64,000 nucleotides of DNA from an uncultured Alphaproteobacteria bacterium (GTDB lineage: Bacteria; Pseudomonadota; Alphaproteobacteria; HIMB59; GCA-002718135): NCBI GenBank assembly GCA_902577425.1, contig CACGZD010000001.1, positions 1 to 64,000 on the forward strand, written 5' to 3'. Of this stretch, positions 26,309 through 35,764 are shown in pieces. The position numbers and the translations under genes were made by a program. The notes beneath the pieces are model-generated. The model had not been told where the DNA came from. It saw nothing but the letters and a program-made list of their open reading frames with translations, and ran no database searches. The number at the start of each line of letters is the position of its first letter. Within the stretch, counting starts at the first letter, position 1.

Positions 26309-27541
26309 TTATCTAAATCGTGAGGGATGGAAAGAACTAATATCTATATTAGTAGTAGATTCTTTTACTAAACTATCTATAACTTTTCCAGTCACTGCTG
26401 CCAAAGTCCAGCCTATGTGTTGATGGCCAAATGCGTAAAAAATATTTTTATTATTAATTGATCTCCCTATAATAGGTTTTGCGTCTGGAAGAGTAGGCCT
26501 TCGACCCATCCAAGTTGATTTTACTTTTCCTAATTGAGGCAACAATTTTCTAGATTGATTTTCAATCATTTGAGTTCTTTTCTTATTAGGAGGTTTGGTT
26601 AATCCTGCAATTTCCACAGTTCCGGCAGCCCGCACTCCATCATCTATTTGTATTAAATAAAAACCAGATTCAGACCAAGCTATTGGTCTATTTATTAATT
26701 GTTGCTCTGTTTCAAATAATACGTGATACCCTCTTTCAGTATCTAAAGGAAAATTTTCACCTACCATATTTGCAATATTATTAGACCAAGCTCCAGCACA
26801 TAAAATCATTTCATCAAATTCAACTTGTTTATTTTCTAAAAAAACCTCTACACAATTTTCTTTTTGTAAAACATTTTTGACATTTTCTTTTATATACTTT
26901 CCTCCATTAGATAAAAAAATATCAAATATTTTTTTACTAATAGCCAAAGGATTAGTTGTATGCCTAGAACCTACAAAAAGTTGGCCAGAATAATAAACTG
27001 GTGCTAAGTTTGGTTCTAGATCATGAATTTCCTTTTTATTTAATTCGAGTACTTCAACATTATTTTTTTTTCTCAAAAGTGTTGCATATTTATAATCATC
27101 ATAAGATTTTTTAGAGTCAAAAAGATAAATGTTTTCTTCATTTTTAATATGCTCAGATACTTTAACTTCTTCAAAAATCTCATCATATGATAATTGAGAA
27201 TGCCTTAAAAAATTTGCTAAAGATTTTGATATTTCTTCAACTTTATCCTTACGGCAATTATTTAGAAATTTTAGAGCCCAAGGTAGATTTTTTATAACAT
27301 AAAAAAAATCTACAGCTAAAGGGCTATCTTTTTTAAACAACATAGAGGGTATCTGTTTAAATAAAGAAGGAGAGTTTACTGGAACACTTGCATAATCTGC
27401 AAAAGTACAAGCATGACCATAACTAGTCATTGTACCAGGATCTTCTTTATCAATAACAGTAACTCTAAAGCCAGATTTTTGTAAAAAATATGCAGTACAT
27501 ATGCCAACTATACCAGCTCCAACAACTACTACTTTCTTCAC
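26309..27541 (-). CDS. D-amino acid dehydrogenase-like FAD oxidoreductase (DadA family)
   Basis: Flavoprotein of 410 aa with the N-terminal FAD motif VVVVGAGIVGICTAYFL, YGHACTFADYASVP near residue 46, and the C-terminal GHQHIGWTLAAVTGK segment near 375. The DadA/glycine-oxidase family oxidises the C-N bond of D-amino acids or N-substituted amino acids and passes electrons to the membrane. The start codon is GTG at 27541. It lies 3 nt downstream of the PotC-like permease gene, so the imported compound may be its substrate. Confidence 0.85.
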   Translation of the reverse strand: MKKVVVVGAGIVGICTAYFLQKSGFRVTVIDKEDPGTMTSYGHACTFADYASVPVNSPSLFKQIPSMLFKKDSPLAVDFFYVIKNLPWALKFLNNCRKDKVEEISKSLANFLRHSQLSYDEIFEEVKVSEHIKNEENIYLFDSKKSYDDYKYATLLRKKNNVEVLELNKKEIHDLEPNLAPVYYSGQLFVGSRHTTNPLAISKKIFDIFLSNGGKYIKENVKNVLQKENCVEVFLENKQVEFDEMILCAGAWSNNIANMVGENFPLDTERGYHVLFETEQQLINRPIAWSESGFYLIQIDDGVRAAGTVEIAGLTKPPNKKRTQMIENQSRKLLPQLGKVKSTWMGRRPTLPDAKPIIGRSINNKNIFYAFGHQHIGWTLAAVTGKVIDSLVKESTTNIDISSFHPSRFR

Positions 27542-27544
27542 AAA

Positions 27545-28435
27545 TTATTGTCTAGAAATGCCACGCATTTTTTCTGATCGGCGACGAAGTAACTCCACTG
27601 TTGTTAATAAAAAAATTGATAAAGCAACTAAACATGTTGCCATACATAATATTACTGGGCTTATTTCTTGGCGAATACCTGCCCACATTTGTTTTGGTAT
27701 GGTTAACTGATCTAAACTAGCCATAAACATTACAATTACAACTTCATCAAAAGAAGTAATAAAAGCAAATAATGCTCCAGATATAACACCTGGCAATATT
27801 AAGGGCATTATTACTTTAAAAAATGTTCTAATAGGCCTAGCTCCTAAACTTTGAGAAGCTCTAACCATATTCATATCAAAACCGACAAGGGTTGCTGTAA
27901 CTGTAATAACAACGAATGGAGTTGATAAAGCTATATGAGCTAATATGATTCCTGTAAATGTATATACTAGGTTAATTTTTGCATAGAAAAAAAACATTCC
28001 TGCAGCAGTAATAATTAAAGGAACAATCATTGGCGAAATTAAAATCGACATAATAAGACCCTTATAAGGCATATGTGGTCTGCTTAATCCTAATGCAGCC
28101 AACGTCCCTAAAGCTGTGGCAAAAAAAGTAGAGACAAATCCTACAAAAAAACTATTTACTGTTCCTATCATCCATTTATTACTACAAGGAGTAGTTAAAT
28201 TTTTATCTGTACATATTCCAACCATGTAACGATACCACCTTAAAGACCATGCTTCAGGATCTGGTGGCCAAGCTAACATACCCTCAGTAAAAACCATAAA
28301 TGGCGATTGACTAAATGATATTGGAATTATCGCTACTAATGGAGCAATTAAAAAAAAGAAAACAATTCCACAAGCTACAAGATATAAATAGTAATAAGTT
28401 CTTTGAATTGGTGTTGCGTAACTTGGTAATGCCAT
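27545..28435 (-). CDS. Spermidine/putrescine-type ABC transporter permease (PotC-like)
   Basis: Membrane permease of 296 aa with about six helices and an EAA loop (RASQSLGARPIRTFFKVIMP) near residue 200. It pairs with the PotB-like protein encoded 3 nt upstream, and with the PotD and PotA homologues at 29773-32091. An insertion with two Cys near residues 77-87 (ICTDKNLTTPCSNK) in the first periplasmic loop is unusual for PotC. Confidence 0.9.
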   Translation of the reverse strand: MALPSYATPIQRTYYYLYLVACGIVFFFLIAPLVAIIPISFSQSPFMVFTEGMLAWPPDPEAWSLRWYRYMVGICTDKNLTTPCSNKWMIGTVNSFFVGFVSTFFATALGTLAALGLSRPHMPYKGLIMSILISPMIVPLIITAAGMFFFYAKINLVYTFTGIILAHIALSTPFVVITVTATLVGFDMNMVRASQSLGARPIRTFFKVIMPLILPGVISGALFAFITSFDEVVIVMFMASLDQLTIPKQMWAGIRQEISPVILCMATCLVALSIFLLTTVELLRRRSEKMRGISRQ

Positions 28436-28438
28436 ATT

Positions 28439-29713
28439 TTATCCTAACTTTATATTATCTATTCCTACAATTTTATTGTAAAGCCAATATAAAACTAGCA
28501 TTACTGCTAGAAGTATTGATCCTATTGCAGCACATAATCCCCAATTTAAAGTAGTCTTTAAGTGATAAGCTATCCAATGACCAATTAGCTGACCATCTTT
28601 ACCTCCGACTAATTCAGGAGTAATAAAATAACCTATTGCTAAAACAAAAACTAAAAGACCTCCAGCACTCATTCCTGGAACAGTTTGAGGTAAATAAACT
28701 CGTATAAAAGCTCTGACAGGTTTTGCGCCTAAATTTTGAGCAGCTCGCATATGACTTTTAGGAATAACTTTCATAACACTATAAAGAGGCAGAATCATAA
28801 ATGGTAAAAGTATTTGAGTCATAGCTATAATTGTACCAGTCATATTGTAGACCATTTGAATCCGTTGATCGTCATCAATAATACCTAACCAAACTAAAAC
28901 TCCATTAATTACTCCTTTTTGTTGCAACATTACTATCCAGGCAGTTGTTCTTACTAATAACGAAGTCCAAAAAGGGAGTAGTACAAATATCATTAATAAA
29001 TTACTGTATCTAAGTGGAAGATTTGCTAACAAATGTGCGACTGGAAAACCTAATATTAAACAAAAGAAAGTTACATAAACACTAACTTTAAGTGTTCTAA
29101 TCCAAGTTTTAACATACATACGTCTTTTTTCATCTTGCATAACAACATTGCCATCAATATCGTACGTTCTATCAATTGCATTCCAATAATAAATTAATGT
29201 TCGTTCTTCAGTCATTTGAGCCATTGATATCCAAAAAAGAGTATCCCCCCAACCCTCGTGAATATCAATTAATGTATCTTTGTAACTAGTTGGTAATTCT
29301 CCTGATTTATATATCTTTTTAATTTGTCTTCTTGTTTTTTTAATTAAACTTTTCCAACCAGATTTTGAATAATTCATTCTTGTTAAAGCTTTACCAACTT
29401 GAATTCCTTCTCCAGTTGCAAGTTCAAAAAAAATAGCCTCATAAACTTCTTCAGGAGGTAAATCATTTCGATCCCATTTTCTGTATTCTTCAAAAGTATT
29501 TGGAAAAACAGTATTAATATGAGAATCATCTACACTTCTAAGCAACATGTCTCCAATTGGAACAACAAAAGTTACAAGAATAAACAACAACAAAGGAAAA
29601 ACTAAAAGAAAAGCTCTGATCTTATTTTTTCTTTCAGCTTTTTTTAAACTTACCTTTAAGGGTAATCCATCTGTTGTTAAAATTTGTTCTGTAGTAGAAA
29701 TAAAAACCTCCAA
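28439..29713 (-). CDS. Spermidine/putrescine-type ABC transporter permease (PotB-like, enlarged loop)
   Basis: At 424 aa this is well above the roughly 285-300 aa of PotB. After the first helix (residues 35-55) comes a roughly 145-residue hydrophilic, probably periplasmic segment before the remaining helices begin near 205. The EAA loop (RAAQNLGAKPVRAFIRVYLP) is near 335. The open frame begins with TTG at 29713, but GGAGG at 29711-29707 lies inside that codon run, 5 nt before an in-frame ATT at 29701. The real start may be the ATT. Confidence 0.88.
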   Translation of the reverse strand: MEVFISTTEQILTTDGLPLKVSLKKAERKNKIRAFLLVFPLLLFILVTFVVPIGDMLLRSVDDSHINTVFPNTFEEYRKWDRNDLPPEEVYEAIFFELATGEGIQVGKALTRMNYSKSGWKSLIKKTRRQIKKIYKSGELPTSYKDTLIDIHEGWGDTLFWISMAQMTEERTLIYYWNAIDRTYDIDGNVVMQDEKRRMYVKTWIRTLKVSVYVTFFCLILGFPVAHLLANLPLRYSNLLMIFVLLPFWTSLLVRTTAWIVMLQQKGVINGVLVWLGIIDDDQRIQMVYNMTGTIIAMTQILLPFMILPLYSVMKVIPKSHMRAAQNLGAKPVRAFIRVYLPQTVPGMSAGGLLVFVLAIGYFITPELVGGKDGQLIGHWIAYHLKTTLNWGLCAAIGSILLAVMLVLYWLYNKIVGIDNIKLG

Positions 29714-29719
29714 TTAAAA

Positions 29720-29740
29720 AGGGCGAGTTAAACTCGCCCT
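29720..29740 (-). terminator. Intrinsic terminator between the PotD-like and PotB-like genes
   Basis: A GC-rich inverted repeat AGGGCGAG / CTCGCCCT with a 5-nt loop is followed on the minus strand by TTTTT. It lies downstream of the binding-protein gene and just 7 nt before the permease frame begins, so it should partly stop transcription after the binding-protein gene. Confidence 0.88.
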
Positions 29741-29772
29741 ATTTCTAAAACATATTCTCTTTTATATCAAGC

Positions 29773-30864
29773 TTAGTTACCCATCCATGCAGCATAACGC
29801 TCATCGATTTCAGCTCCATTGTCTGCCCACCATTCTGGATCTCCCATTACAGAAACTTTTAATCTTTCTGGTGTATTAGGCATATGAGGCATAACATCAA
29901 TTCCAGTGTGGAACCATGGCTCTCCAGCTTTGATAATATCAATACCAGATGCTCTCATTGGACCATAAGTAATATATTTTGCTTGCTCAGCTTGAGAAGC
30001 TGGTGAAGTTGAATGAATTAAGAAATCAATTGCATTTTCTCTATCTGGAGCACCAGTCATTAAACAAAGATATTCTTGCTCAAGTAATTGTCCTTCCCAA
30101 ATATATTCAAAGTTTTCACCTTCACTTAAAACAGCAGCTCCAACACGTCCATTATAAGCAATAGACATTGAAACTTCTCCGCTTTTAACTAGCTCAAGTG
30201 GTTTTGCTCCTGCAGACCAATGAACAATATGATCTTTAATTGTATCCATTTTTGCAAATGCTCTATCAACAGCACCTGTTTGATCTTTTAGAACTGTGTA
30301 AACAGCTGAAGGTTTAACTCCATCTGCAACTAAAGCCATTTGGATAAATCCATTTGCCCAAGTATGAACTCCTCTTTTGCCAGGGAAATTTTCAACATCG
30401 AAAAAGTCTGCAATTCTAGAAGGTTTATTTCCTGGAAATGCATCTGGATCAAAGAATACTACATAAGTCCAAAAGATTTGTGGTCCACAACAGTCAGATA
30501 AATTAGTTACACCATTTGCTTCCATATCTGCAATCAAACCATCACCGTTATCAGCAGCTATGAAATCTCCGTATAAACCAGAAATATCTTCAAATAGACC
30601 TTCATCACAACCTGTAATTGCTTGGTCAGGAAGTACATCAACAAGATCCCATGCTACATTACCGCTCTCAACTTGTGCTCTTACTTCTCCTAAACCACCA
30701 TTATAGTTCTCAAACTGAATGATATCAGGATTGCTATAAGTATCTTTGTATGCTTTGATTTGACTCTCTGTATAAGCACCACCCCAAGAAGCAACTGTTA
30801 CTGCGTTTGCTGCAAATGGAAATGCTAAAAAAGCCAAAAGGAAAGCTTTAAAAAATTTTGACAT
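29773..30864 (-). CDS. ABC transporter substrate-binding protein, PotD/polyamine-type family
   Basis: Periplasmic binding protein of 363 aa. The signal peptide MSKFFKAFLLAFLAFPFAANA is cleaved near residue 21. The mature protein starts with the VTVASWGGAYTESQ motif of the PotD/PotF-like family and has a WDLVDVLPDQ segment near residue 75. Two adjacent Cys in LSDCCGPQ (near 125) and another Cys (CDEGLF) suggest disulfides. Ligands of this family include polyamines, opines and other amino compounds. An AGGAGG SD 6 nt upstream fixes the start. Confidence 0.9.
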   Translation of the reverse strand: MSKFFKAFLLAFLAFPFAANAVTVASWGGAYTESQIKAYKDTYSNPDIIQFENYNGGLGEVRAQVESGNVAWDLVDVLPDQAITGCDEGLFEDISGLYGDFIAADNGDGLIADMEANGVTNLSDCCGPQIFWTYVVFFDPDAFPGNKPSRIADFFDVENFPGKRGVHTWANGFIQMALVADGVKPSAVYTVLKDQTGAVDRAFAKMDTIKDHIVHWSAGAKPLELVKSGEVSMSIAYNGRVGAAVLSEGENFEYIWEGQLLEQEYLCLMTGAPDRENAIDFLIHSTSPASQAEQAKYITYGPMRASGIDIIKAGEPWFHTGIDVMPHMPNTPERLKVSVMGDPEWWADNGAEIDERYAAWMGN

Positions 30865-30870
30865 AAGTTT

Positions 30871-30876
30871 CCTCCT
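30871..30876 (-). promoter_or_regulatory. Perfect Shine-Dalgarno AGGAGG of the PotD-like gene
   Basis: AGGAGG on the minus strand, 6 nt before the ATG at 30864. It is the third instance of a full SD before an ABC binding-protein gene in this window. Confidence 0.75.
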
Positions 30877-31002
30877 TTTTTAGTTAACTATTAATTTTTA
30901 GATCTTTATGTCTTAATATGCCAATCGTCTTAACATGACTAAAGACTAAAAAAAAGATTAAAATACCCCAGAAAACTAGGAAATTAAAAAATAATACCTT
31001 AA

Positions 31003-32091
31003 TTAATTATAATCAAGAGCTCTAATATCAGATGGCTCCCAAGATACCTGTATCTTTGATTTTTCTTTTAAATTAATTTGTCCTTCATTTGGTATCTTAA
31101 CAATAAATTCATTACTGCCACAGGCATTTAATCTTGCTCGAATATGATCCCCTAGATAAATCAACTCTTCAACTTCACCCTCAAATTTATTTACATTTGA
31201 GTTAGAAGAATTAATAACTACTCTTTCTGGCCTAACAGACAGTTTTGTTTTATCGCCAATAGAACCAACATTAATTTTAAGTGCTTTAACGGTGCCACCA
31301 CTATCAAGATCAACTTCACAATATTCACCATTTAATTTTTTTACAGTTCCTAACATTGTATTATTTTCACCAATAAATTCTGCAACAAAAGAGTTTTCAG
31401 GTTTTTCATATAGAATATCAGGAGTAGATAACTGCTGGACTACTCCATCATTAAAAACTGCAATACGATTAGACATAGTCAAAGCTTCACTTTGATCATG
31501 TGTTACATAAACAACAGTAATGCCAATTCTTTCATGAATATGTTTTATTTCATATTGCATTTGTTCTCTCAAATTTTTATCTAAAGCTCCCAGCGGTTCA
31601 TCCATTAATACCAAACGTGGTTCAAAAACTAATGCCCTAGCTAGTGCAACTCTTTGCTGCTGACCTCCTGAAAGTTGTGCAGGAAAACGAGTTCCAAATT
31701 CGCCTAACTCAACCATATCAAGAGCTTTTTTAACTTTTTCTTCGACTTCAGATTTATTCATTTTTCTAACCTCTAAAGGAAAGGATAAATTTTCTTGAAC
31801 TGTCATATGAGGAAATAATGCATAATTTTGAAATACCATTCCTATTTCTCTTTCATAAGGTGGTATTTTGCTTATTGGTTTATTTTGTAGGTATATTTCA
31901 CCATTAGTAGGAGTTTCAAATCCAGCTAACATCATTAAAGTTGTAGTTTTACCTGAACCTGATGGACCCAACATAGTTACAAATTCTCCTTTTGAGATAT
32001 TTAGATTAAGATTTTTAACTACTAAAACTTCTCCATCATAACTTTTGTCAATTTTTTCAAATACTACAAAATCATTAGTTTGAGATTCCAC
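31003..32091 (-). CDS. ABC transporter ATP-binding protein (PotA-like)
   Basis: ATPase of 362 aa with Walker A GPSGSGKTT near residue 43, the signature LSGGQQQR near 139, Walker B LVLMDEP near 159 and the H-loop THDQSEAL near 194. The C-terminal region (about residues 240-362) is the TOBE regulatory domain of the PotA/MalK type. GTG start at 32091 with a GAGGAG SD. It is the first gene of the operon containing the PotD, PotB and PotC homologues. As a TOBE-type ATPase it might also serve the sugar transporter that lacks one, but that is speculation. Confidence 0.92.
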   Translation of the reverse strand: MESQTNDFVVFEKIDKSYDGEVLVVKNLNLNISKGEFVTMLGPSGSGKTTTLMMLAGFETPTNGEIYLQNKPISKIPPYEREIGMVFQNYALFPHMTVQENLSFPLEVRKMNKSEVEEKVKKALDMVELGEFGTRFPAQLSGGQQQRVALARALVFEPRLVLMDEPLGALDKNLREQMQYEIKHIHERIGITVVYVTHDQSEALTMSNRIAVFNDGVVQQLSTPDILYEKPENSFVAEFIGENNTMLGTVKKLNGEYCEVDLDSGGTVKALKINVGSIGDKTKLSVRPERVVINSSNSNVNKFEGEVEELIYLGDHIRARLNACGSNEFIVKIPNEGQINLKEKSKIQVSWEPSDIRALDYN

Positions 32092-32170
32092 TATACTCTC
32101 CTCTATTATTTAGTTGTGATAAACGAAATACCTGTCATAAGCATAATAGTCAAAAAAAAATTAACATAAA

Positions 32171-33034
32171 ATGAAGTTAATAGGTATTTTTTTTGCTCTT
32201 GGAGCAGGTTTATTTTTTGGAATATTAGCACCTACAACAAAGATTTCCTATAATTTAGGTGCCGGTATCGGTTTAGCGATAATATTGAGATATTTTGTAG
32301 CATCTTTATTAATTGTACCCTTAATACCCTTTCAAAAAAACTTAATTAATATTTACAAAAATAATCTCCCTGATTTTATAACCATAACATTTGGTTCAAT
32401 TTTTTTAACTTCTGGTTTATTAATCTCAGTTAAATATATTGAAGTAAGCTTAGCAATATTAATTTTTTGTACTTATCCTATTTTAGTTTTGTGCTATGCT
32501 ATTTTTTTTGATAAAGAAAAAATAACTAATGGTATTAAAAGTTTATTCTTATTAACTTTCATAGGACTTTTTTTTGTTTTAGGTCCATCTTTTATAAATT
32601 TAAATATTATTGGAGTCTTTTCAGCTTTTATCGCATCAATAGGAGCAACAACAATGATTGTGATCAATCAAAAAATGTCAAATAAATTGATTACTCCTAT
32701 ACAAATTAATATTTTTATTAATATTTTTAATTTAATTTTTTTCTTTTGTATTTTATCTTTATTTTTTTCAATTAATTATAATATTCCTACAATAACATTT
32801 TTTATAATTTTAATTCCATCACTAAGTTATGCAATTGCATTATTTTTACAACTTTTAGCTATTCCTAAAATTGGTCAATCTAATACAGCTTTATTTTTAT
32901 ATTTAGAGCCAATAGTAGCTATAATAGGTGCTGTAATTTTATTAAAAGAAACTTTAAATTATTATCAATTATTTGGAGCTGTTTTAGTATTATCTAGTTT
33001 AGCTTTGGCGACCTATTTGACTAAAAAAAATTAA
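32171..33034 (+). CDS. DMT-superfamily transporter (EamA domains)
   Basis: Membrane protein of 287 aa with ten hydrophobic segments in two EamA repeats. The second ends with the typical ALFLYLEPIVAIIGAVILLKE near residue 240-260. It is probably a metabolite exporter or uptake carrier. The gene is divergent from the PotA-like gene and its stop overlaps the convergent M19-family gene by 4 nt. Confidence 0.87.
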   Translation: MKLIGIFFALGAGLFFGILAPTTKISYNLGAGIGLAIILRYFVASLLIVPLIPFQKNLINIYKNNLPDFITITFGSIFLTSGLLISVKYIEVSLAILIFCTYPILVLCYAIFFDKEKITNGIKSLFLLTFIGLFFVLGPSFINLNIIGVFSAFIASIGATTMIVINQKMSNKLITPIQINIFINIFNLIFFFCILSLFFSINYNIPTITFFIILIPSLSYAIALFLQLLAIPKIGQSNTALFLYLEPIVAIIGAVILLKETLNYYQLFGAVLVLSSLALATYLTKKN

Positions 33035-34017
33035 AAATGAGTTTTCATAAAGTAAAACCAATTTGTGCCTATAATTTTTAGTGCAATCTGTTCTTTAATT
33101 CCATTTTTACACATAGCCTCAAAAAGATTTGTGATATCACTTGGTTTTTGATACCAATGCGGTTGCTTAGGCCACTTGATATTTTTGTCTTTCGATTCCC
33201 CGTAATCTATTTCTTTTGTCCACTTACCATTGCGCATCCACATTACTACTTCATCAGGCCAATTTAAACACAAGTCTGATCCAATACCTATATTGTCTGT
33301 TCCAATTAAGTTAATTAATTCTTTTATCATTGAACAAAAATCTTCAATCTTACAATTACCATTATCTTTTAAATGATAAGGATATAAACTTAATCCTATA
33401 AAACCATCTTTGTTTACAAGTGCTAATAAAACATCATTATCAATATTGCGCAGTGATTGATGAAAGAAAGATGGATTTGCATGTGATATCGCTACAGGTT
33501 TTTTAGAAAATTTAATTGCATCTAAACAAGTAACTTTTCCTGCATGACTAAGATCTACAATCATGCCTAAATTATTCATTTCTTCTATAACTGCTTTCCC
33601 AAATCTGCTAACTCCAGAATCTTTTTCTTCAAAACAACCCCCCGCTAAAGGAGTTTGGTTATTATAGGTTAATTGCATAAAACGTAGACCTCTATTAAAA
33701 AATTTTTCAATCAAAAAAATATTGTTAGCAATTGGTGCTGAATTTTGAAATCCAAATATAAAAGCAACTTTGTTATTCTTTTTAGCATCTAAAATATCTT
33801 GGGTTTTTTTGGCATGACAAATAATATCACTATTCTCTTTTATTAAATTCTCAAATTCTGATATTTTATTGAAAGACTCTTGAGTATCTTCCCAATACAC
33901 TAAAGTAGTATGAACAGCTGTTACTCCACCATTCCATAAATCTTCTAATATTTCTCTATTCCAATTACAATATTCTAAACCATCTATTATAATTTGATTT
34001 TTTGGTAAATTTGTCAT
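33031..34017 (-). CDS. M19 membrane-dipeptidase family protein with altered metal site
   Basis: TIM-barrel protein of 328 aa of the peptidase M19 family. FGFQNSAPI near residue 90, QLTYNNQTPLAGGC near 116, DLSHAG near 156 and ISHANP near 178 are family landmarks. The N-terminal HxD zinc ligands of renal dipeptidases are replaced (IIDGLEYCN), and the bridging Glu position reads Gln (GFQN). A canonical dinuclear zinc dipeptidase is therefore unlikely, and a related hydrolase on another small amide is more probable. Its neighbours on either side are not protease genes. Confidence 0.8.
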   Translation of the reverse strand: MTNLPKNQIIIDGLEYCNWNREILEDLWNGGVTAVHTTLVYWEDTQESFNKISEFENLIKENSDIICHAKKTQDILDAKKNNKVAFIFGFQNSAPIANNIFLIEKFFNRGLRFMQLTYNNQTPLAGGCFEEKDSGVSRFGKAVIEEMNNLGMIVDLSHAGKVTCLDAIKFSKKPVAISHANPSFFHQSLRNIDNDVLLALVNKDGFIGLSLYPYHLKDNGNCKIEDFCSMIKELINLIGTDNIGIGSDLCLNWPDEVVMWMRNGKWTKEIDYGESKDKNIKWPKQPHWYQKPSDITNLFEAMCKNGIKEQIALKIIGTNWFYFMKTHF

Positions 34018-34076
34018 AATTTATTTCATATCAATACTTAATTATTTGTTATAATTCACTATATATATTTTTAATA

Positions 34077-35762
34077 ATGACTCAAAAAATTCTAAAATAT
34101 ACCAATCCATCTCAAATGAAATTGAAAGAAATGGGGTCAAGATATCCATCAAGATTAAGCTTTTCTCGAAGTATGTTGAGAACTTTAGTGAAAGAAAATT
34201 GGAAAATTAAAAAATCAAAATTTGATTTAGATAAAAATGGTTTTGGAACAGCCATTTATCAAATTACCACTAAAAAGGAGATTTATTCCTTAGTATGTTT
34301 TTCTCGATTTTTAAAAGATGAAGATAGGAGTGATAGAGTAATAGCTGACAAATGGGATACTGCTTATACTCTTCACATAGGTAAAATAAATGAAAAAGAT
34401 TTAGATAGATTAAAAAAAAATGTTCCACTTCAAGAGTCAGGAAGAAACTCACCAAATGAATTGGTTCTAAGTCGTGCGAATAAAAGTGTAAGACTATTTA
34501 AAAGAGTCGTTGAATGTCTTTCTAAGGGTGTTCAGCCTAAAATAAATGAAATTAATGATGTAGGTTATTTAATGCGAACTACAGCGGTATATGGAAGTGG
34601 TAAATTTGGGTTGTCTGATTTTATAAGAACAAAAGAAGTCACTTCATTTGATCAACCATTTAGAGCTGAAATGCTTGCAGTTTATATCATTAGAGAATTT
34701 AGCGTAGATCTAGTGGAACATATAGCTTATCATTTAAATCCAAAAAAAGCTGTAAAGCTAGATAATAAATTAAAACAACATTTAGGCATTGGCAATTCAA
34801 CAGGCCTTGGTATGGCTCCATTTATAATAAAGCATCCTAAGCTTGTTCATAAATGGATGAGTCAGTATAATCTCGCAATAGAGAAAATTGTCTCCACTAA
34901 AACTCTAACAAAAAATAAACTAAATAAATTTGTTGCATTAATAAATAAAGCAAAAGATTATTTAAATGAAGTTAAAACTACTGATAATTATCAAATAGAA
35001 AAAAATAAAGAGGCTTTGAAAGATATTAAAAAAATAATTAACTTTTGTAATAAAATTAATTCTAAAATAAAGAAAAATAAATGGAAAAACATTTTAAACT
35101 TTGCACATAAAAATCTATCTTATGACGCACAAGAAATAATCAAAGTTCAAATTATAGAATTGTATCCTGGCGTAGCTGACAATTTAAGTAATGATATGTC
35201 AAACTCTGATGAAATGTACTTAAAAGTTAATCAGAAAATTTCATCTTTAAAAAAATTTATTGAAAAAAATTATAATTGGGCTTTAAAAATAAATTTCAAT
35301 AAGAAAGAAAACTTACATTTATTTTGGTACATATCTGCAGAAAAGTTAGAACCACGGTTAGGTGAAAGATTTAATGAAAATGGATCAGAATTGGAACAGC
35401 CATTAGGTATAGGCAGAATGGTTAATAATTTATACTGTTTTTTAGAAAGTCACGAAGAGATATTAAATGAAACGGTAGGAAAATTTTTGCTTAGTTATCC
35501 AGAGTTTAGGGGAATAATAAGAAGAATACAAACTTTATCAGATTATAAACTTGGTGAAATTAAAGATAATATATTGGCAAAAAATACTATGCCAGTTGAT
35601 ATGTTGAGATTTAAATTATCTTTTTTTGGAGCATCACGTTATGATCCTAAATCTGAAAAATGGTTAAGAGTAAGTTTTTTTACTGGAGCTCCATTTTATA
35701 AAGAATTATCTAAACAAAATGTTGATAGTTGGGGTTTTGCTACTATGAATTCTTACCAATAG
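34077..35762 (+). CDS. Conserved-looking protein of unknown function, 561 aa
   Basis: No catalytic motif was recognised. The protein is soluble, Lys- and Asn-rich and lacks a signal peptide and membrane segments. It has an N-terminal region with PSRLSFSRSMLRTLV, an FRAEMLAVYIIREFS stretch near residue 200, a Lys-rich probably helical middle (about 270-350), and a C-terminal part with EPRLGERF near 425 and RFKLSFFGASRYDP near 520. The next gene starts only 2 nt after its stop, so the two are translationally coupled and probably work together. Function unknown. It is convergent with the DmdA/sarcosine-oxidase run. Confidence 0.75.
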   Translation: MTQKILKYTNPSQMKLKEMGSRYPSRLSFSRSMLRTLVKENWKIKKSKFDLDKNGFGTAIYQITTKKEIYSLVCFSRFLKDEDRSDRVIADKWDTAYTLHIGKINEKDLDRLKKNVPLQESGRNSPNELVLSRANKSVRLFKRVVECLSKGVQPKINEINDVGYLMRTTAVYGSGKFGLSDFIRTKEVTSFDQPFRAEMLAVYIIREFSVDLVEHIAYHLNPKKAVKLDNKLKQHLGIGNSTGLGMAPFIIKHPKLVHKWMSQYNLAIEKIVSTKTLTKNKLNKFVALINKAKDYLNEVKTTDNYQIEKNKEALKDIKKIINFCNKINSKIKKNKWKNILNFAHKNLSYDAQEIIKVQIIELYPGVADNLSNDMSNSDEMYLKVNQKISSLKKFIEKNYNWALKINFNKKENLHLFWYISAEKLEPRLGERFNENGSELEQPLGIGRMVNNLYCFLESHEEILNETVGKFLLSYPEFRGIIRRIQTLSDYKLGEIKDNILAKNTMPVDMLRFKLSFFGASRYDPKSEKWLRVSFFTGAPFYKELSKQNVDSWGFATMNSYQ

Positions 35763-35764
35763 TT

